Below are positions 1-8,572 of a stretch of DNA of 35,056 nucleotides, in pieces. Position 1 is the stretch's first letter. Every line of letters begins with the position of its first letter. The notes under the pieces were generated by a model. The model saw nothing but the letters and a program-made list of their open reading frames with translations, searched no databases and was not told the DNA's origin. The stretch comes from Bacteroidales bacterium (GTDB lineage Bacteria > Bacteroidota > Bacteroidia > Bacteroidales > UBA932). The position numbers were made by a program, and so were the translations under genes. Location of the stretch: NCBI GenBank assembly GCA_004556005.1, contig SFJA01000011.1, positions 1 through 35,056 of the forward strand, read 5' to 3'.

Positions 1-237
1 CAGACCGTTCCCGAGTCCCAGATCAAAATAACCTATCCAGGCAATGACGCTTGAAACAGTCATCCAGATGCCGTATTCAGTCGGATTGACATATCGTATG
101 GTCAAAGGAACTACAAGAAGTGTACATACGATTGAAATGAGCTTTGCCGCAAAAGAGACGGCAATATTGACCAAAGCCTTCTTCGACCGTGCAGAAGAAA
201 AGTCAATCAAATTATTGATACGAGTTTTCAGTCCCAT
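1..237 (-). CDS. Wzx-type polysaccharide flippase (N-terminal part, runs off left edge)
   Basis: The frame starts with ATG at 237 and stays open to the window edge, giving 79 residues that begin MGLKTRINNLIDF. A basic N-terminus is followed by two hydrophobic stretches and the segment NPTEYGIWMTVSSVIAWIGY, then FDLGLGNG. This resembles the first two transmembrane helices of polysaccharide transporters of the Wzx/MATE-like (MOP) superfamily, which flip undecaprenyl-linked repeat units across the inner membrane. The start overlaps the stop of the upstream transferase gene by 10 nt, so translation is probably coupled. It follows priming transferase, Wzz-like and Wza-like genes, as expected for a Wzx/Wzy-dependent export locus. 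Only the N-terminus is visible, so substrate and full length are unknown. Confidence 0.75.
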   Translation of the reverse strand, partial: MGLKTRINNLIDFSSARSKKALVNIAVSFAAKLISIVCTLLVVPLTIRYVNPTEYGIWMTVSSVIAWIGYFDLGLGNGL

Positions 238-1307
238 TGCCCCAGCCTACTTTTCAGAACAGACGGAAGCAGGTTCACGATCAGAAACGTAATTATGCAC
301 ACACTAACAAGTTGAGCGCAAAGAGAAACCTGCATCAATTGACACAATAACAACACCCCAACCACCACCGCATCAGCGCCGATTTCCACCAATAAGGTGC
401 CGACAGGACTCAGACCCGCATCCATCAACATATGATGCAGATGCGTCCTATCTGCCGAAAAAGGCGAACGGCCGCGTACCATACGCATGGTCATCACCCT
501 CAAAGTATCGAACACGGGAACGGAAAGCACGGAAAGACAAAATGCCATCAGGCTGAATCCGGACAGGTCAAAAGGCTCATATTTGAAGCCTTTGCCGTTG
601 AGGACCCTCAGGCACATTGCAGCAAAGACGACTCCCATCATAAGGGAACCACCGTCTCCCAGGTACATCTTGGTCTGTTTACCAAAGAGATTGTGGATAA
701 AGAACGGTATCATCGCGCCCAGACTTATGAAGGCGAGTGCGGCATAGGAGTATTCGTGATGAAAGAAGAAAAAAAGTCCGAAGCAGGCGTTGGCGAAAAT
801 GCAGAATCCGGACGCGAGTCCGTCAACCCCGTCGATAAGGTTGATGGCGTTGACAATTCCTACCATAGCCACGCAGCTGAGTATCATCGCCGGAACGATG
901 CCCAGCCTTTCGATGCCGAGCACTCCCTGGAAGTTGCACATCAGCGAGCGGGTCCCGTAAACGACAAGCAGGCTGACCAGTATCTCGATAGTGAATTTGA
1001 GCCAGGCCGGGATGTCCAGAATGTCATCCATTGTGCCGATGTATAGCATTATCATCATTGCTCCCAGAGTGGAGAACAGATCAACCGAACCTATCGTGGT
1101 CTTGAAGAAACACAGGCCTATCACTATGCCGAAGAACACAGCCACTCCACCCAGAAGCGGCACCGGGGACTTCTGAAGTTTCCTCTCGGAAGGCGAGTCC
1201 GTAAGATTCTTTTCCCGAGCGATTCTGAGCACCGGAAAATACACCATCCAGGTCGCCACCATTGAAATGACGATCAGAATCAGCATTATGAATACCGGAC
1301 GCATCAT
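228..1307 (-). CDS. Undecaprenyl-phosphate sugar-1-phosphate transferase (WecA/TagO/MraY family)
   Basis: This 359-residue polytopic membrane protein has the hallmarks of the polyprenyl-phosphate N-acetylhexosamine-1-phosphate transferases: an Asp pair in GTMDDILDIP (residues 94-95), the signature NAINLIDGVDGLASG (153-167), MYLGDGGS (214-221) and the cytosolic loop GRSPFSADRTHLHH (279-292). Such enzymes load a sugar-1-phosphate onto undecaprenyl phosphate and start synthesis of O-antigen, capsule or related glycans. Two Met codons open the frame. The first overlaps the stop of the upstream Wzz-like gene as ATGA, which favours coupling and this start. Linkage to export genes, and the absence of mur genes here, argue for a WecA/TagO-like rather than a MraY role. 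The exact sugar cannot be told from sequence. Confidence 0.9.
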   Translation of the reverse strand: MMRPVFIMLILIVISMVATWMVYFPVLRIAREKNLTDSPSERKLQKSPVPLLGGVAVFFGIVIGLCFFKTTIGSVDLFSTLGAMMIMLYIGTMDDILDIPAWLKFTIEILVSLLVVYGTRSLMCNFQGVLGIERLGIVPAMILSCVAMVGIVNAINLIDGVDGLASGFCIFANACFGLFFFFHHEYSYAALAFISLGAMIPFFIHNLFGKQTKMYLGDGGSLMMGVVFAAMCLRVLNGKGFKYEPFDLSGFSLMAFCLSVLSVPVFDTLRVMTMRMVRGRSPFSADRTHLHHMLMDAGLSPVGTLLVEIGADAVVVGVLLLCQLMQVSLCAQLVSVCIITFLIVNLLPSVLKSRLGQWD

Positions 1308-2341
1308 TTACGCAGATACACCAAAGCAGAAACCACAAAGGCAAGCAGGAAGAAGAATGCCATTATCTTGACTGTACTCGGGCCGCTCTTGCGTACAGGC
1401 ACGGTCGGAGCGACAATCTGAGCAAAGACAGGTGTATCCTGCTGGACCCTCAAACGCGCGTTCTGCACCTGCTGCGAAAGCGAGGTAAAAAGCTGGTACT
1501 TCAGATTGACGTCATTCTGCAGCCTCTGCTGCTCAATCTTCGCGCTTTGCAGCACGAAACCCTGATGCGAGTCAACATACCAGGAGAGCTTTTTCTGCGC
1601 CTCGTAATAATCACTTTTCGCTTCTTCGTACATTTCCTCGAAAAAAGCCAGGTCCTTGCGGGTTTTGTCAGTACGGTATTTTCGGACGAATTCTTCCAGA
1701 TGAGCAAGAAGAGCCCGGGAAGTCTGGGCGGCAACCACCCTATCCTGCATTTCGACGCTGATGGTAATCAGGTAGGTACGTTTGTCGACGCTGACATCGA
1801 TGCAGCGCGAAAGAGACTTGACTATGCCGGCCTGCTCCTTTGTAAGCTTGAAGGCATCGAAAGAGAGCGAATCTTCCGCCGCAGCATCATCCTTTGGGGA
1901 AGTCAGGGCACTGATCGCCTTGAACGGCAGGCTAAGGACCACGTTCCACCAAGGCTGGCGGACACAGGTGCTCAGATAGCCGTAGAGAGTGGTGTCACAT
2001 TTCTCGGAATTGACCTGGGTACCAAGCAGTTTTATCATAAACTCCGGAGAGGAGATGATATCGGGATAAACAGTTGGGAGAAGCGCCTCTGTGTTGTTCA
2101 GCATATTGTTGGTAATCCCCGCCATTGCTGCCAGAGAAGTGATGCTGCTCTGCCTGTAGGAGAGTTCAGGCGAAACCTTTGATACCACCGTATAGGTCCT
2201 GGGAATGCTTTTCGCGATTCCAAAACCAAGAAGAGCACCGAGCACAGACCAGATAAGCATCATCTTCCAGTGGCGGAAGACCTTGCGAAAAACCGCCCCG
2301 AGGTCAATTTCGCGCACTTCAATCATTTCATTGCTTTCCAT
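1304..2341 (-). CDS. Wzz-like chain-length determinant protein without a kinase domain
   Basis: The 345-residue protein has a short cytosolic N-terminus, a first membrane helix at about 27-44 followed by IPRTYTVVSKVSPE (typical of the Wzz domain), a long periplasmic region with coiled-coil character (about 210-300), a Pro-containing stretch (TVPVRKSGPSTV) and a second helix near 325-342. It ends at VYLRK immediately after the second helix. Many Bacteroidota and Proteobacterial Wzc-type homologues continue into a cytosolic tyrosine autokinase with Walker motifs and a Tyr-rich tail. None is present here. The protein probably controls polymer length or bridges inner-membrane assembly to the Wza-like exporter. 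It starts 4 nt after the stop of that exporter gene and overlaps the downstream transferase by 4 nt. Confidence 0.88.
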   Translation of the reverse strand: MESNEMIEVREIDLGAVFRKVFRHWKMMLIWSVLGALLGFGIAKSIPRTYTVVSKVSPELSYRQSSITSLAAMAGITNNMLNNTEALLPTVYPDIISSPEFMIKLLGTQVNSEKCDTTLYGYLSTCVRQPWWNVVLSLPFKAISALTSPKDDAAAEDSLSFDAFKLTKEQAGIVKSLSRCIDVSVDKRTYLITISVEMQDRVVAAQTSRALLAHLEEFVRKYRTDKTRKDLAFFEEMYEEAKSDYYEAQKKLSWYVDSHQGFVLQSAKIEQQRLQNDVNLKYQLFTSLSQQVQNARLRVQQDTPVFAQIVAPTVPVRKSGPSTVKIMAFFFLLAFVVSALVYLRK

Positions 2342-2345
2342 GGCA

Positions 2346-4772
2346 TTACTTCTTGATTACAAGATTGACGATGGTAGCGACCATTGCAGCAACAGATGCA
2401 GCAGAAGAGCTGATCGACATAATTTCGGTTGCCGTAAGTTTGTCACGCTCCGGACGGCGAGGCACTACGATTTCGCAGCCCGGCTCAACCCTTGCGTTCA
2501 TACCGGTTGAAGCAGTGCCGTTCAGATACAGCACATACACCTTGCTCCTGCGGGCATTTTCATTGAAACCTCCCGCCTGACGCACATAATATCTGACAGG
2601 CTTGCCGGACACGAAATGAACGGTATTTGGGAAAAGTACCTCTCCCTGAATCCTGACAGTGGTCGTACGTTCAGGAACAATCACCTCATCACCGTCGCGA
2701 AGGATTACATCATAATCGGATCCGGGGTTTTCCAGGGCCTTGTCCAATTGCAGCCCTACAGGATATATCTCGTTAACTTTCAACTTTTCAACATCAATTT
2801 CTTCCTTATCTGCAGTCTGCCTGACAATCTGTTGCAATCCTGTTCTGACATTGCGCTCATAGGTGGAAATCCTGCGGCGCAGCATTGCTCCGTGCACATC
2901 AGCATTGCCGGTAGCCCCTCCTGCTCGGGCAAGAAGGTCGGAGAGACGGAACTGGCGTCCCGTAACGGTATATTGACCGGGATAATTGACTTCCCCGGTG
3001 ATAGTTACAATCTTCTGTTCGACGAATGAAGGTATCTTGCGCACTGACACTACGTCATAAGGTTTGAGTGTAAACTCGGGATCCCCGTCGACCATAAGAC
3101 CGTCTGCTATGCGGAAGGTAAAAACTATCGCCGTGGTGTCAGGCTGAGAGACGGAGTCGGAATCAAGTATGCGGCGGCCTACCTCAACATTGAAACTTGA
3201 TGCACCTTCATTGAGTCCACCGGCAAGAAGTATGAGATCCTCGACAGTCATATTGTCGGCATATTCGAAATTTCCCGGATTGTTGACATAACCGTTGATG
3301 GTAACGTCACCCTTCGGTGAGATTTCGTTGACGTTGGAAATGGACAGGATATCATTTTTCCTGAGTATCACATCATCGGCACTGCCGTCCATAATCGCTC
3401 CGAGAGGAAGGGCAAGGACCTCGAGTGAGCGGTCGGGCTTTTCACGAATTATCTGAGCGCGGTTCAGGAAAGCATCGTCCATAAGGCCTCCGGCACGGAG
3501 AATGAGCTGCCTTACGGTGCCTATCTGTTCGCCGAGTTCGTAAAATCCGGGACGGTAAACCGAACCTCTGACCTCGACTCGGTTTTCATAGAGTTTCTGG
3601 GCGCTGCCGAAAATACCGACATAAACCTCGTCGGCATCACTGACCGGGAAAGAAGAGAACTGTTCAGCTGAAAGGGTGAAGATGCGGCGCTCAGGGCCGT
3701 CGTATCGAACTACCCTGGCTTCAGAAACATAGGCATCACCGGTAAATCCACCGGCATAGTCTATCAGTTGCTGGATAGTCTCGCCTTGCTTCATTTCGTA
3801 GATCATAGGCCTCTTTACACCGCCTTCTATCCTGACAAGGGCAGAGTAAGGAGGAACCATTATCACATCACCTTCCTTCAGGCTGACGTCGCAACTCTGG
3901 TTGCCTTCAAAAAGGAAGGAATATATGTCTATGCCTGCAATCTTTTCGCCCCCGCGCATAAGCTGAACATCTCGAAGCGAACCGGACTCCGATACTCCCC
4001 CGGCGCGATACAAAGCATTGAATACACTGGAGAATGAAGACAGCCTGTAGGTCCCGGGAACCGCTACGTCTCCCATTATGTTTACCTGTATGGACCTGAT
4101 GTTTCCAAGGGTAACGCTAATCTGCGATGAAGGGTTCTCCCCGCCTATGCCCGAATAGCGCTTGGCAAATGCAGCCTTTATCTTGCCGGTAGCCTGTTCG
4201 ATGGTAAGTCCGCTGAGCTGAAGCGAACCTATCTGTGATACCATAACACTGCCCTCGGGCGAAATGGTCCTGCGTATTGTCGCCTCATTGACGCCCCAGA
4301 TATCAATGATTATCTCGTCGCCGGGGCCGAGAACATAGTTTTTTGGAGTAGCGGCGTTGGTATTTGGCTCGAAACTGAGTCTGTCCGAGTTGAAAACATC
4401 ACGGCCGAACACGGTCGGTTTCGAATCTTTCTTTATTCCGGCGATATCCGTGGCCGATTTGCCGTCAACGGGCGGAACATATTCCTTTCGTGTCGGGCGT
4501 ATTGATTCGAGCCCTGTTGAAGATACCGTACCCAAGTTCAGTGTAGCTGACTCCGTTGACTGATTCTGATACTTCTTCATCAGGCGCTGAAGTTGGGAAG
4601 TAGGCACGCCCTTTGACAGCAGTTCGTTTGCAATCTGCTTCTCGGATTTGCCGGCAGCAACGGCCTGCGACACATAATTGATAACCGCGTCGTCCGTCAT
4701 CTGAGCATAAGACGGGACGGCAAGGAAGAGCATCAGCGCCGAAATGACATAGTATTTTCCTTTTCTGTTCAT
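2346..4772 (-). CDS. Wza-like outer-membrane polysaccharide export protein with multiple SLBB domains
   Basis: The 808-residue protein has a signal peptide (cleavage likely after SYA, residue 23), a short helical region (about 25-70), a poly-export domain (about 143-222, starting NYVLGPGDEIIIDIWG) and about six SLBB-type repeats. Each repeat has the form 'xGxVxxPGxY ... hxxAGGh', for example around residues 229-260, MGDVAVPGTYRL followed by YRAGGV. The C-terminus is a hydrophobic Ala/Val-rich helix ending NLVIKK. There is no lipobox Cys, unlike E. coli Wza, and it has more SLBB repeats. Function: periplasm-spanning and outer-membrane conduit for exported polysaccharide. The ATG overlaps the stop of the PHP-domain gene by one base (TAATG), so the two are translationally linked. 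Confidence 0.9.
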   Translation of the reverse strand: MNRKGKYYVISALMLFLAVPSYAQMTDDAVINYVSQAVAAGKSEKQIANELLSKGVPTSQLQRLMKKYQNQSTESATLNLGTVSSTGLESIRPTRKEYVPPVDGKSATDIAGIKKDSKPTVFGRDVFNSDRLSFEPNTNAATPKNYVLGPGDEIIIDIWGVNEATIRRTISPEGSVMVSQIGSLQLSGLTIEQATGKIKAAFAKRYSGIGGENPSSQISVTLGNIRSIQVNIMGDVAVPGTYRLSSFSSVFNALYRAGGVSESGSLRDVQLMRGGEKIAGIDIYSFLFEGNQSCDVSLKEGDVIMVPPYSALVRIEGGVKRPMIYEMKQGETIQQLIDYAGGFTGDAYVSEARVVRYDGPERRIFTLSAEQFSSFPVSDADEVYVGIFGSAQKLYENRVEVRGSVYRPGFYELGEQIGTVRQLILRAGGLMDDAFLNRAQIIREKPDRSLEVLALPLGAIMDGSADDVILRKNDILSISNVNEISPKGDVTINGYVNNPGNFEYADNMTVEDLILLAGGLNEGASSFNVEVGRRILDSDSVSQPDTTAIVFTFRIADGLMVDGDPEFTLKPYDVVSVRKIPSFVEQKIVTITGEVNYPGQYTVTGRQFRLSDLLARAGGATGNADVHGAMLRRRISTYERNVRTGLQQIVRQTADKEEIDVEKLKVNEIYPVGLQLDKALENPGSDYDVILRDGDEVIVPERTTTVRIQGEVLFPNTVHFVSGKPVRYYVRQAGGFNENARRSKVYVLYLNGTASTGMNARVEPGCEIVVPRRPERDKLTATEIMSISSSAASVAAMVATIVNLVIKK

Positions 4773-5464
4773 TATCTTGGTATATGCTTGATAATCTTTG
4801 ATTTGAATTTGTATTCCAGCAGTGTGTCAAGTGACAGGCTCTTCTGTACGCCAGTTCCGCTCAAAGCATACAGATCCCGCCTAAGCAACTCATCCGCCCT
4901 TTCCCGGACATCTTCTCCGTAAAAAGACACGAGCGAAGCGATGTCAAGCAGGAAAAGTACTCCTGTTTCTTTCAGTTCCAGACAATCTTCCACACTGAGA
5001 AAGCCATAGCGCTCAGGGTGTGCAAGAACCGGAACATACCCTTGGGAAAGAGTCCTGGTCAGAAGCTCGCGGAACTGCTGCGGAGGATTGTACAGGGATG
5101 CATCGACCAGCACCCTCCTATGCTCCAGGCATAGCAGGTCGGCGGACTGCAGTCTCTCGGCAAAAAGCGAATCGAGCAGATACTGCCCCGCAACGTGCAG
5201 GCTGACGGGGCCACGGTATGAGCGTTTCACTGCGGCAAGCGCGTCCTTCAGGTCCTGAGTGCGCAATGGGTTAAATTCCATCACGTGGGGAGTGAACCAT
5301 ACGTCAATAACCCCCGCGGCCTCATATCTCGACAGCACAGGAAGGATGCCGGCAAAATCCTTTATCCCATCATCAAAGCCGGGAAGGAGATGCGCGTGAA
5401 AGTCAGAGTATCCCCTGAGGAAGCCGGAATCGGCCAGTGTGATATGAGTATTGAAGAGTCCCAC
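4772..5464 (-). CDS. CpsB/YwqE-like PHP-domain protein, probably catalytically altered
   Basis: This 230-residue protein belongs to the PHP-domain family whose active members (CpsB, YwqE) are Mn-dependent tyrosine phosphatases acting on Wzc-type kinases. The first motif DFHAHLLPGFDDG (H23, H25), the second TPH (H60) and the LAHPERY motif (H149) are intact. Other ligand positions are not: the usual Ala-Glu in the 'AAExxLD' motif reads AGQYLLD (Gln94), the 'LVE' Glu is Asp121, and the C-terminal SGTDxH motif reads SGTGVQ (Gly205, Gln207). Codons there are GGC and CAG, so this is substitution and not a frameshift. It lies 17 nt downstream of ffh and overlaps the exporter gene by one base. It may be a pseudo-enzyme with a structural or regulatory role in the export cluster. 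Confidence 0.83.
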   Translation of the reverse strand: MGLFNTHITLADSGFLRGYSDFHAHLLPGFDDGIKDFAGILPVLSRYEAAGVIDVWFTPHVMEFNPLRTQDLKDALAAVKRSYRGPVSLHVAGQYLLDSLFAERLQSADLLCLEHRRVLVDASLYNPPQQFRELLTRTLSQGYVPVLAHPERYGFLSVEDCLELKETGVLFLLDIASLVSFYGEDVRERADELLRRDLYALSGTGVQKSLSLDTLLEYKFKSKIIKHIPR

Positions 5465-5481
5465 TTCGCCGAGCCTTTTAC

Positions 5482-6804
5482 CTATCTTCTGAAACCGCGA
5501 AGTCTCTGGGTAAGAGAGCCGTCAACAGCAAGTTTCATCATCTTGCGGGTCTGCTCGAACTGCTTCAGCAGACGGTTGACGTCATTGATTGTGGTTCCCG
5601 AACCTGCGGCAATCCTGCGCCTGCGCGATCCGTTGATAAGTTCAGGATGCTCCCTTTCAAACGGAGTCATGCTCTGAATCATAGCCTCAGTAGGCTTGAA
5701 TGCGTCATCAGGAATGTCCACGTCCTTGAGTGCCTTGTCCATTCCCGGAAGCATTCCGGCCAGATCCTTGATATTTCCCATCTTCTGGACCTGTTTGAGC
5801 TGGTCATAGAACTCATTGAGAGTAAACTGGTTTTTGGCAATCTTCTTCTTGAGTTCCCTGGCCTGTTTCTCATCAAACTGCTCCTGCGCCTTTTCCACGA
5901 GACTGACGACGTCACCCATTCCGAGTATCCTGTCAGCGACACGGGCCGGATAGAAGATATCCAAAGCCTCCATCTTTTCGCCCGTAGAGACAAACTTGAT
6001 AGGCTTGCCGGTAACGGCCCTGATGGAAAGCGCGGCACCTCCACGGGTGTCGCCATCCATTTTTGTAAGAACGACTCCGTCATAGTCGATGGCTTCATTG
6101 AATGCCACGGCGCTCGCCACGGCATCCTGTCCAGTCATTGCATCGACGACGAAAAGACTTTCCGTAGGTTTTACGGCATCGTGCATTTCCTTGATTTCCG
6201 CCATCAGCTCGTCATCGACGGTCAGACGGCCGGCAGTATCGACAATCACCACGCTGTAACCCTCGGCACGCGCCTTCGCAAGCGCAGCCTTTGCCACCGT
6301 GACAGGATTCTTCTCCCCTTCCACGGTAAATACAGGCACTCCGACCTGCTCTCCGAGGGTCTGCAACTGCTGAATCGCAGCCGGACGGAAACAGTCGCAG
6401 GCTGCAAGAAGAACCTTCATACCCTTCCTGTTCTTCAGATGCAGTGCCAGCTTGCCGGAGAAGGTTGTCTTTCCGGAACCGTTGAGACCGGCTACCAGCA
6501 CAATTCCCGGCTGCCCCTTGACGTTGATTGCGACATCCTCCGAACCCATGAAGTCCGCGAGTTCATCGTGGACAATCTTCACCATCATCTGCTGAGGTTT
6601 CACCGCTGTCAGCACATTGGAGCCCAGAGCCTTTTTCTTTACCCTGTCGCAGAATTCTTTCGCGACCTTGTAGCTGACGTCCGCGTCGAGCAGCGCCCTG
6701 CGAATCTCCTTGATGGTTTCGGATATGTTTATTTCGGTGATTTTCCCTTCACCCTTGAGTATCTTGAACGACCTTTCAAGCCTTTCTGACAGATTATCAA
6801 ACAT
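5482..6804 (-). CDS. ffh: Signal recognition particle protein Ffh (SRP54)
   Basis: The 440-residue protein matches Ffh throughout: helical N domain (1-90), GTPase G domain with P-loop GLNGSGKT (106-113), DTAGRL (189-194), TKMDGDTRGGAALS (247-260), and a C-terminal M domain with the conserved SRRRRIAAGSG helix that binds SRP RNA and a Met-containing end. It binds signal sequences of nascent inner-membrane proteins and, with FtsY, delivers ribosomes to the membrane. Length is normal. A TATATTTG -7 element about 20 nt upstream gives a short leader and supports the ATG at 6804. The envelope polysaccharide genes follow at 17 nt or less, so they may be co-transcribed from the ffh promoter. Confidence 0.97.
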   Translation of the reverse strand: MFDNLSERLERSFKILKGEGKITEINISETIKEIRRALLDADVSYKVAKEFCDRVKKKALGSNVLTAVKPQQMMVKIVHDELADFMGSEDVAINVKGQPGIVLVAGLNGSGKTTFSGKLALHLKNRKGMKVLLAACDCFRPAAIQQLQTLGEQVGVPVFTVEGEKNPVTVAKAALAKARAEGYSVVIVDTAGRLTVDDELMAEIKEMHDAVKPTESLFVVDAMTGQDAVASAVAFNEAIDYDGVVLTKMDGDTRGGAALSIRAVTGKPIKFVSTGEKMEALDIFYPARVADRILGMGDVVSLVEKAQEQFDEKQARELKKKIAKNQFTLNEFYDQLKQVQKMGNIKDLAGMLPGMDKALKDVDIPDDAFKPTEAMIQSMTPFEREHPELINGSRRRRIAAGSGTTINDVNRLLKQFEQTRKMMKLAVDGSLTQRLRGFRR

Positions 6805-6826
6805 TGCAAAGTAATTTATTAACCTA

Positions 6827-6834
6827 CAAATATA
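6827..6834 (-). promoter_or_regulatory. Predicted ffh promoter (-7 element)
   Basis: On the minus strand the octamer reads TATATTTG and fits the Bacteroidota TAnnTTTG -7 consensus. The start site would fall near 6824, giving about a 19 nt leader. No clear -33 TTG at the usual spacing was seen. It lies just beyond the stop codon of the upstream nucleotidase gene. Confidence 0.6.
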
Positions 6835-6844
6835 TAAAGTATTT

Positions 6845-8572
6845 TCAAAAAATCAGCTTCATATCGGCATCGAGCATTCCGGATGCCTTGTCCTCAGGAA
6901 CAAAGCGCCACCCTCCGATTATGGAAGGGTCCGAGATGTCGTGAGAGTCTATGACACCTCTTTTCTCGAAGAATTGTCTTATCAGTTCCCTGATTTCGGG
7001 AAGCTGGCCTATCACCCGGGTATCGAGTTCCTCATCCGGGATAAGCGCACCTTTCAAGAGCAGGTCCCCGCCGCCGCTGGCGCGGTAGGATGTCATCGCC
7101 ACCGTGTAGGTCTCGTGCTCGGAAAAAGTTCTGCCGTCCGCAAGAGATTCAATCCTGATACGCTGTCCTTCAGGGGCATTGATATCTACGGTATAATTCA
7201 AACCGCCGGCAGAATCGAAATTGTAGGTTCTTCCGACAAAAGACCAACTGTCGGAACCGGTACGCTCATCCCTGCCCGGCCTGATTCGCAGAAGGTGTTC
7301 AGATTCTGTCTCTATCCACTGCGAATAAGAATATTCAAGGTAAGACAGAATCTCACTGCCGGTCATTGACATCACATACAGCTGATTCTCATAAGGATAG
7401 ATAGAAAAAAGATCCCTTACCCTGACAGTGCCTTCCGGTATGGTTCCGTTAAAGGAAAGCGGTGCGGCGAACGAAATGTCAGCGCCTGAAGATTCGATCT
7501 GGACATAGTGCAGGAAGTTGATATAATCACACATCCCCCTGAATGACTCACGCGAAAGCAGGGGCATCTTGAGAGAACCGACCGGTCTTGCGGTATAGCG
7601 TGAAACTGCATCGATGTCGGAGGCGAAACGGCATCTCATATCCTTGTCCACTCTGTTCTTGTCCAAAAGTGCAACTTCAGGCCTGAACTCCATGCCAATG
7701 AATGACTTGCTTTTCCTTTCCATGCTGACCTCGACGTGACCGACAGCCGACGCGCGTGCACCTGAATTGACATATACTGTCTCTCCCTTCCTTGCAACAA
7801 GAGGCCTGTGGTCGTGAGCTCCTATCAGGACATCCACGCCATGGAGGGAGTAAAGAAGGTCAAGTGCCTGGTTTTCGAGCACTGAGCCGTCTCCTGTTCC
7901 GCTTCCGCTATGAACGGCCACAACGACCATCTGGGGGCGCTCCGCAGCAATCACCTCATCGACTCTTTTCTGGACACAGTCAAGCAGATTCTCAAACAGC
8001 AGACCATCCCAAAGATGCTGTGGAAGCCAGGCGGAGATGTTGGGATTGTTGAACCCGAGAACGGCAATCTTTATTCCTGCCTTGCGGACAACGGTATAAG
8101 CAGGAAAATACAGGCTGCTGTCCCTTGCGTTCAGCACATTGCCCGAAAGCAGCGGAATCCCGAAACCCGCAAGCTGGGCAGCCACCCTGTCATATACAGG
8201 ATGCCCCGTTTCTATGTCGTGGTTTCCGAGAGTCACCACGTCATACCCCATATATTTAGCCACACGAGGATAAATGTGTGGAGTCACGGTATCTACAAAG
8301 TTGTAGTAATAGGCAATGTTGTCACCCTGAAGTATGTCACCTGCATCAATCAGCAGTACATTGTCCTTCCCGACCTCTGCGCGGAGACTGTCAACATAGT
8401 ATTTTACCGACATGAGCGAGTGTTTTCTCTGACCTCCATCGGAAGATACGTCGAAATAACAGCCGTGCACATCGCCTGTCGAGACTATGTGCAGGGTTTC
8501 CTTGCGGGCAAAACCGCTCACTGCAGCGGCAAGAAGAAGGGCCGCCGTCAATAAATAACCTTTTGTCCTCAT
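6845..8572 (-). CDS. UshA-type bifunctional metallophosphatase/5'-nucleotidase, secreted
   Basis: The 575-residue protein carries a signal peptide (about 1-22, ending SGFA) and an N-terminal calcineurin-like metallophosphatase domain with metal-ligand motifs GDVHG (33-37), IDAGDILQGD, LGNHDIETG, VAVHSG and IGAHDH. The C-terminal 5'-nucleotidase domain has NGTIPEGTVRVRDLFSIYPY and ends with a TYTVAMTSYRASGGGD-type substrate loop. Such enzymes release nucleosides or phosphate from nucleotides, UDP-sugars or cyclic nucleotides in the periplasm. There is no lipobox. The ATG overlaps the stop of the upstream barrel gene by ATGA, so the two products are probably made together. Substrate specificity cannot be assigned. 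Confidence 0.92.
   Translation of the reverse strand: MRTKGYLLTAALLLAAAVSGFARKETLHIVSTGDVHGCYFDVSSDGGQRKHSLMSVKYYVDSLRAEVGKDNVLLIDAGDILQGDNIAYYYNFVDTVTPHIYPRVAKYMGYDVVTLGNHDIETGHPVYDRVAAQLAGFGIPLLSGNVLNARDSSLYFPAYTVVRKAGIKIAVLGFNNPNISAWLPQHLWDGLLFENLLDCVQKRVDEVIAAERPQMVVVAVHSGSGTGDGSVLENQALDLLYSLHGVDVLIGAHDHRPLVARKGETVYVNSGARASAVGHVEVSMERKSKSFIGMEFRPEVALLDKNRVDKDMRCRFASDIDAVSRYTARPVGSLKMPLLSRESFRGMCDYINFLHYVQIESSGADISFAAPLSFNGTIPEGTVRVRDLFSIYPYENQLYVMSMTGSEILSYLEYSYSQWIETESEHLLRIRPGRDERTGSDSWSFVGRTYNFDSAGGLNYTVDINAPEGQRIRIESLADGRTFSEHETYTVAMTSYRASGGGDLLLKGALIPDEELDTRVIGQLPEIRELIRQFFEKRGVIDSHDISDPSIIGGWRFVPEDKASGMLDADMKLIF

Noticed and set aside
432..1046. Long open frame antisense to the priming transferase gene
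   Set aside because: It overlaps a clear family member on the other strand over its whole length and its product has no recognisable domain; long antisense frames follow from the codon bias here.
5647..6789. 380-codon open frame antisense to ffh
   Set aside because: It mirrors ffh throughout, with no signal or motif; ffh is unmistakable.
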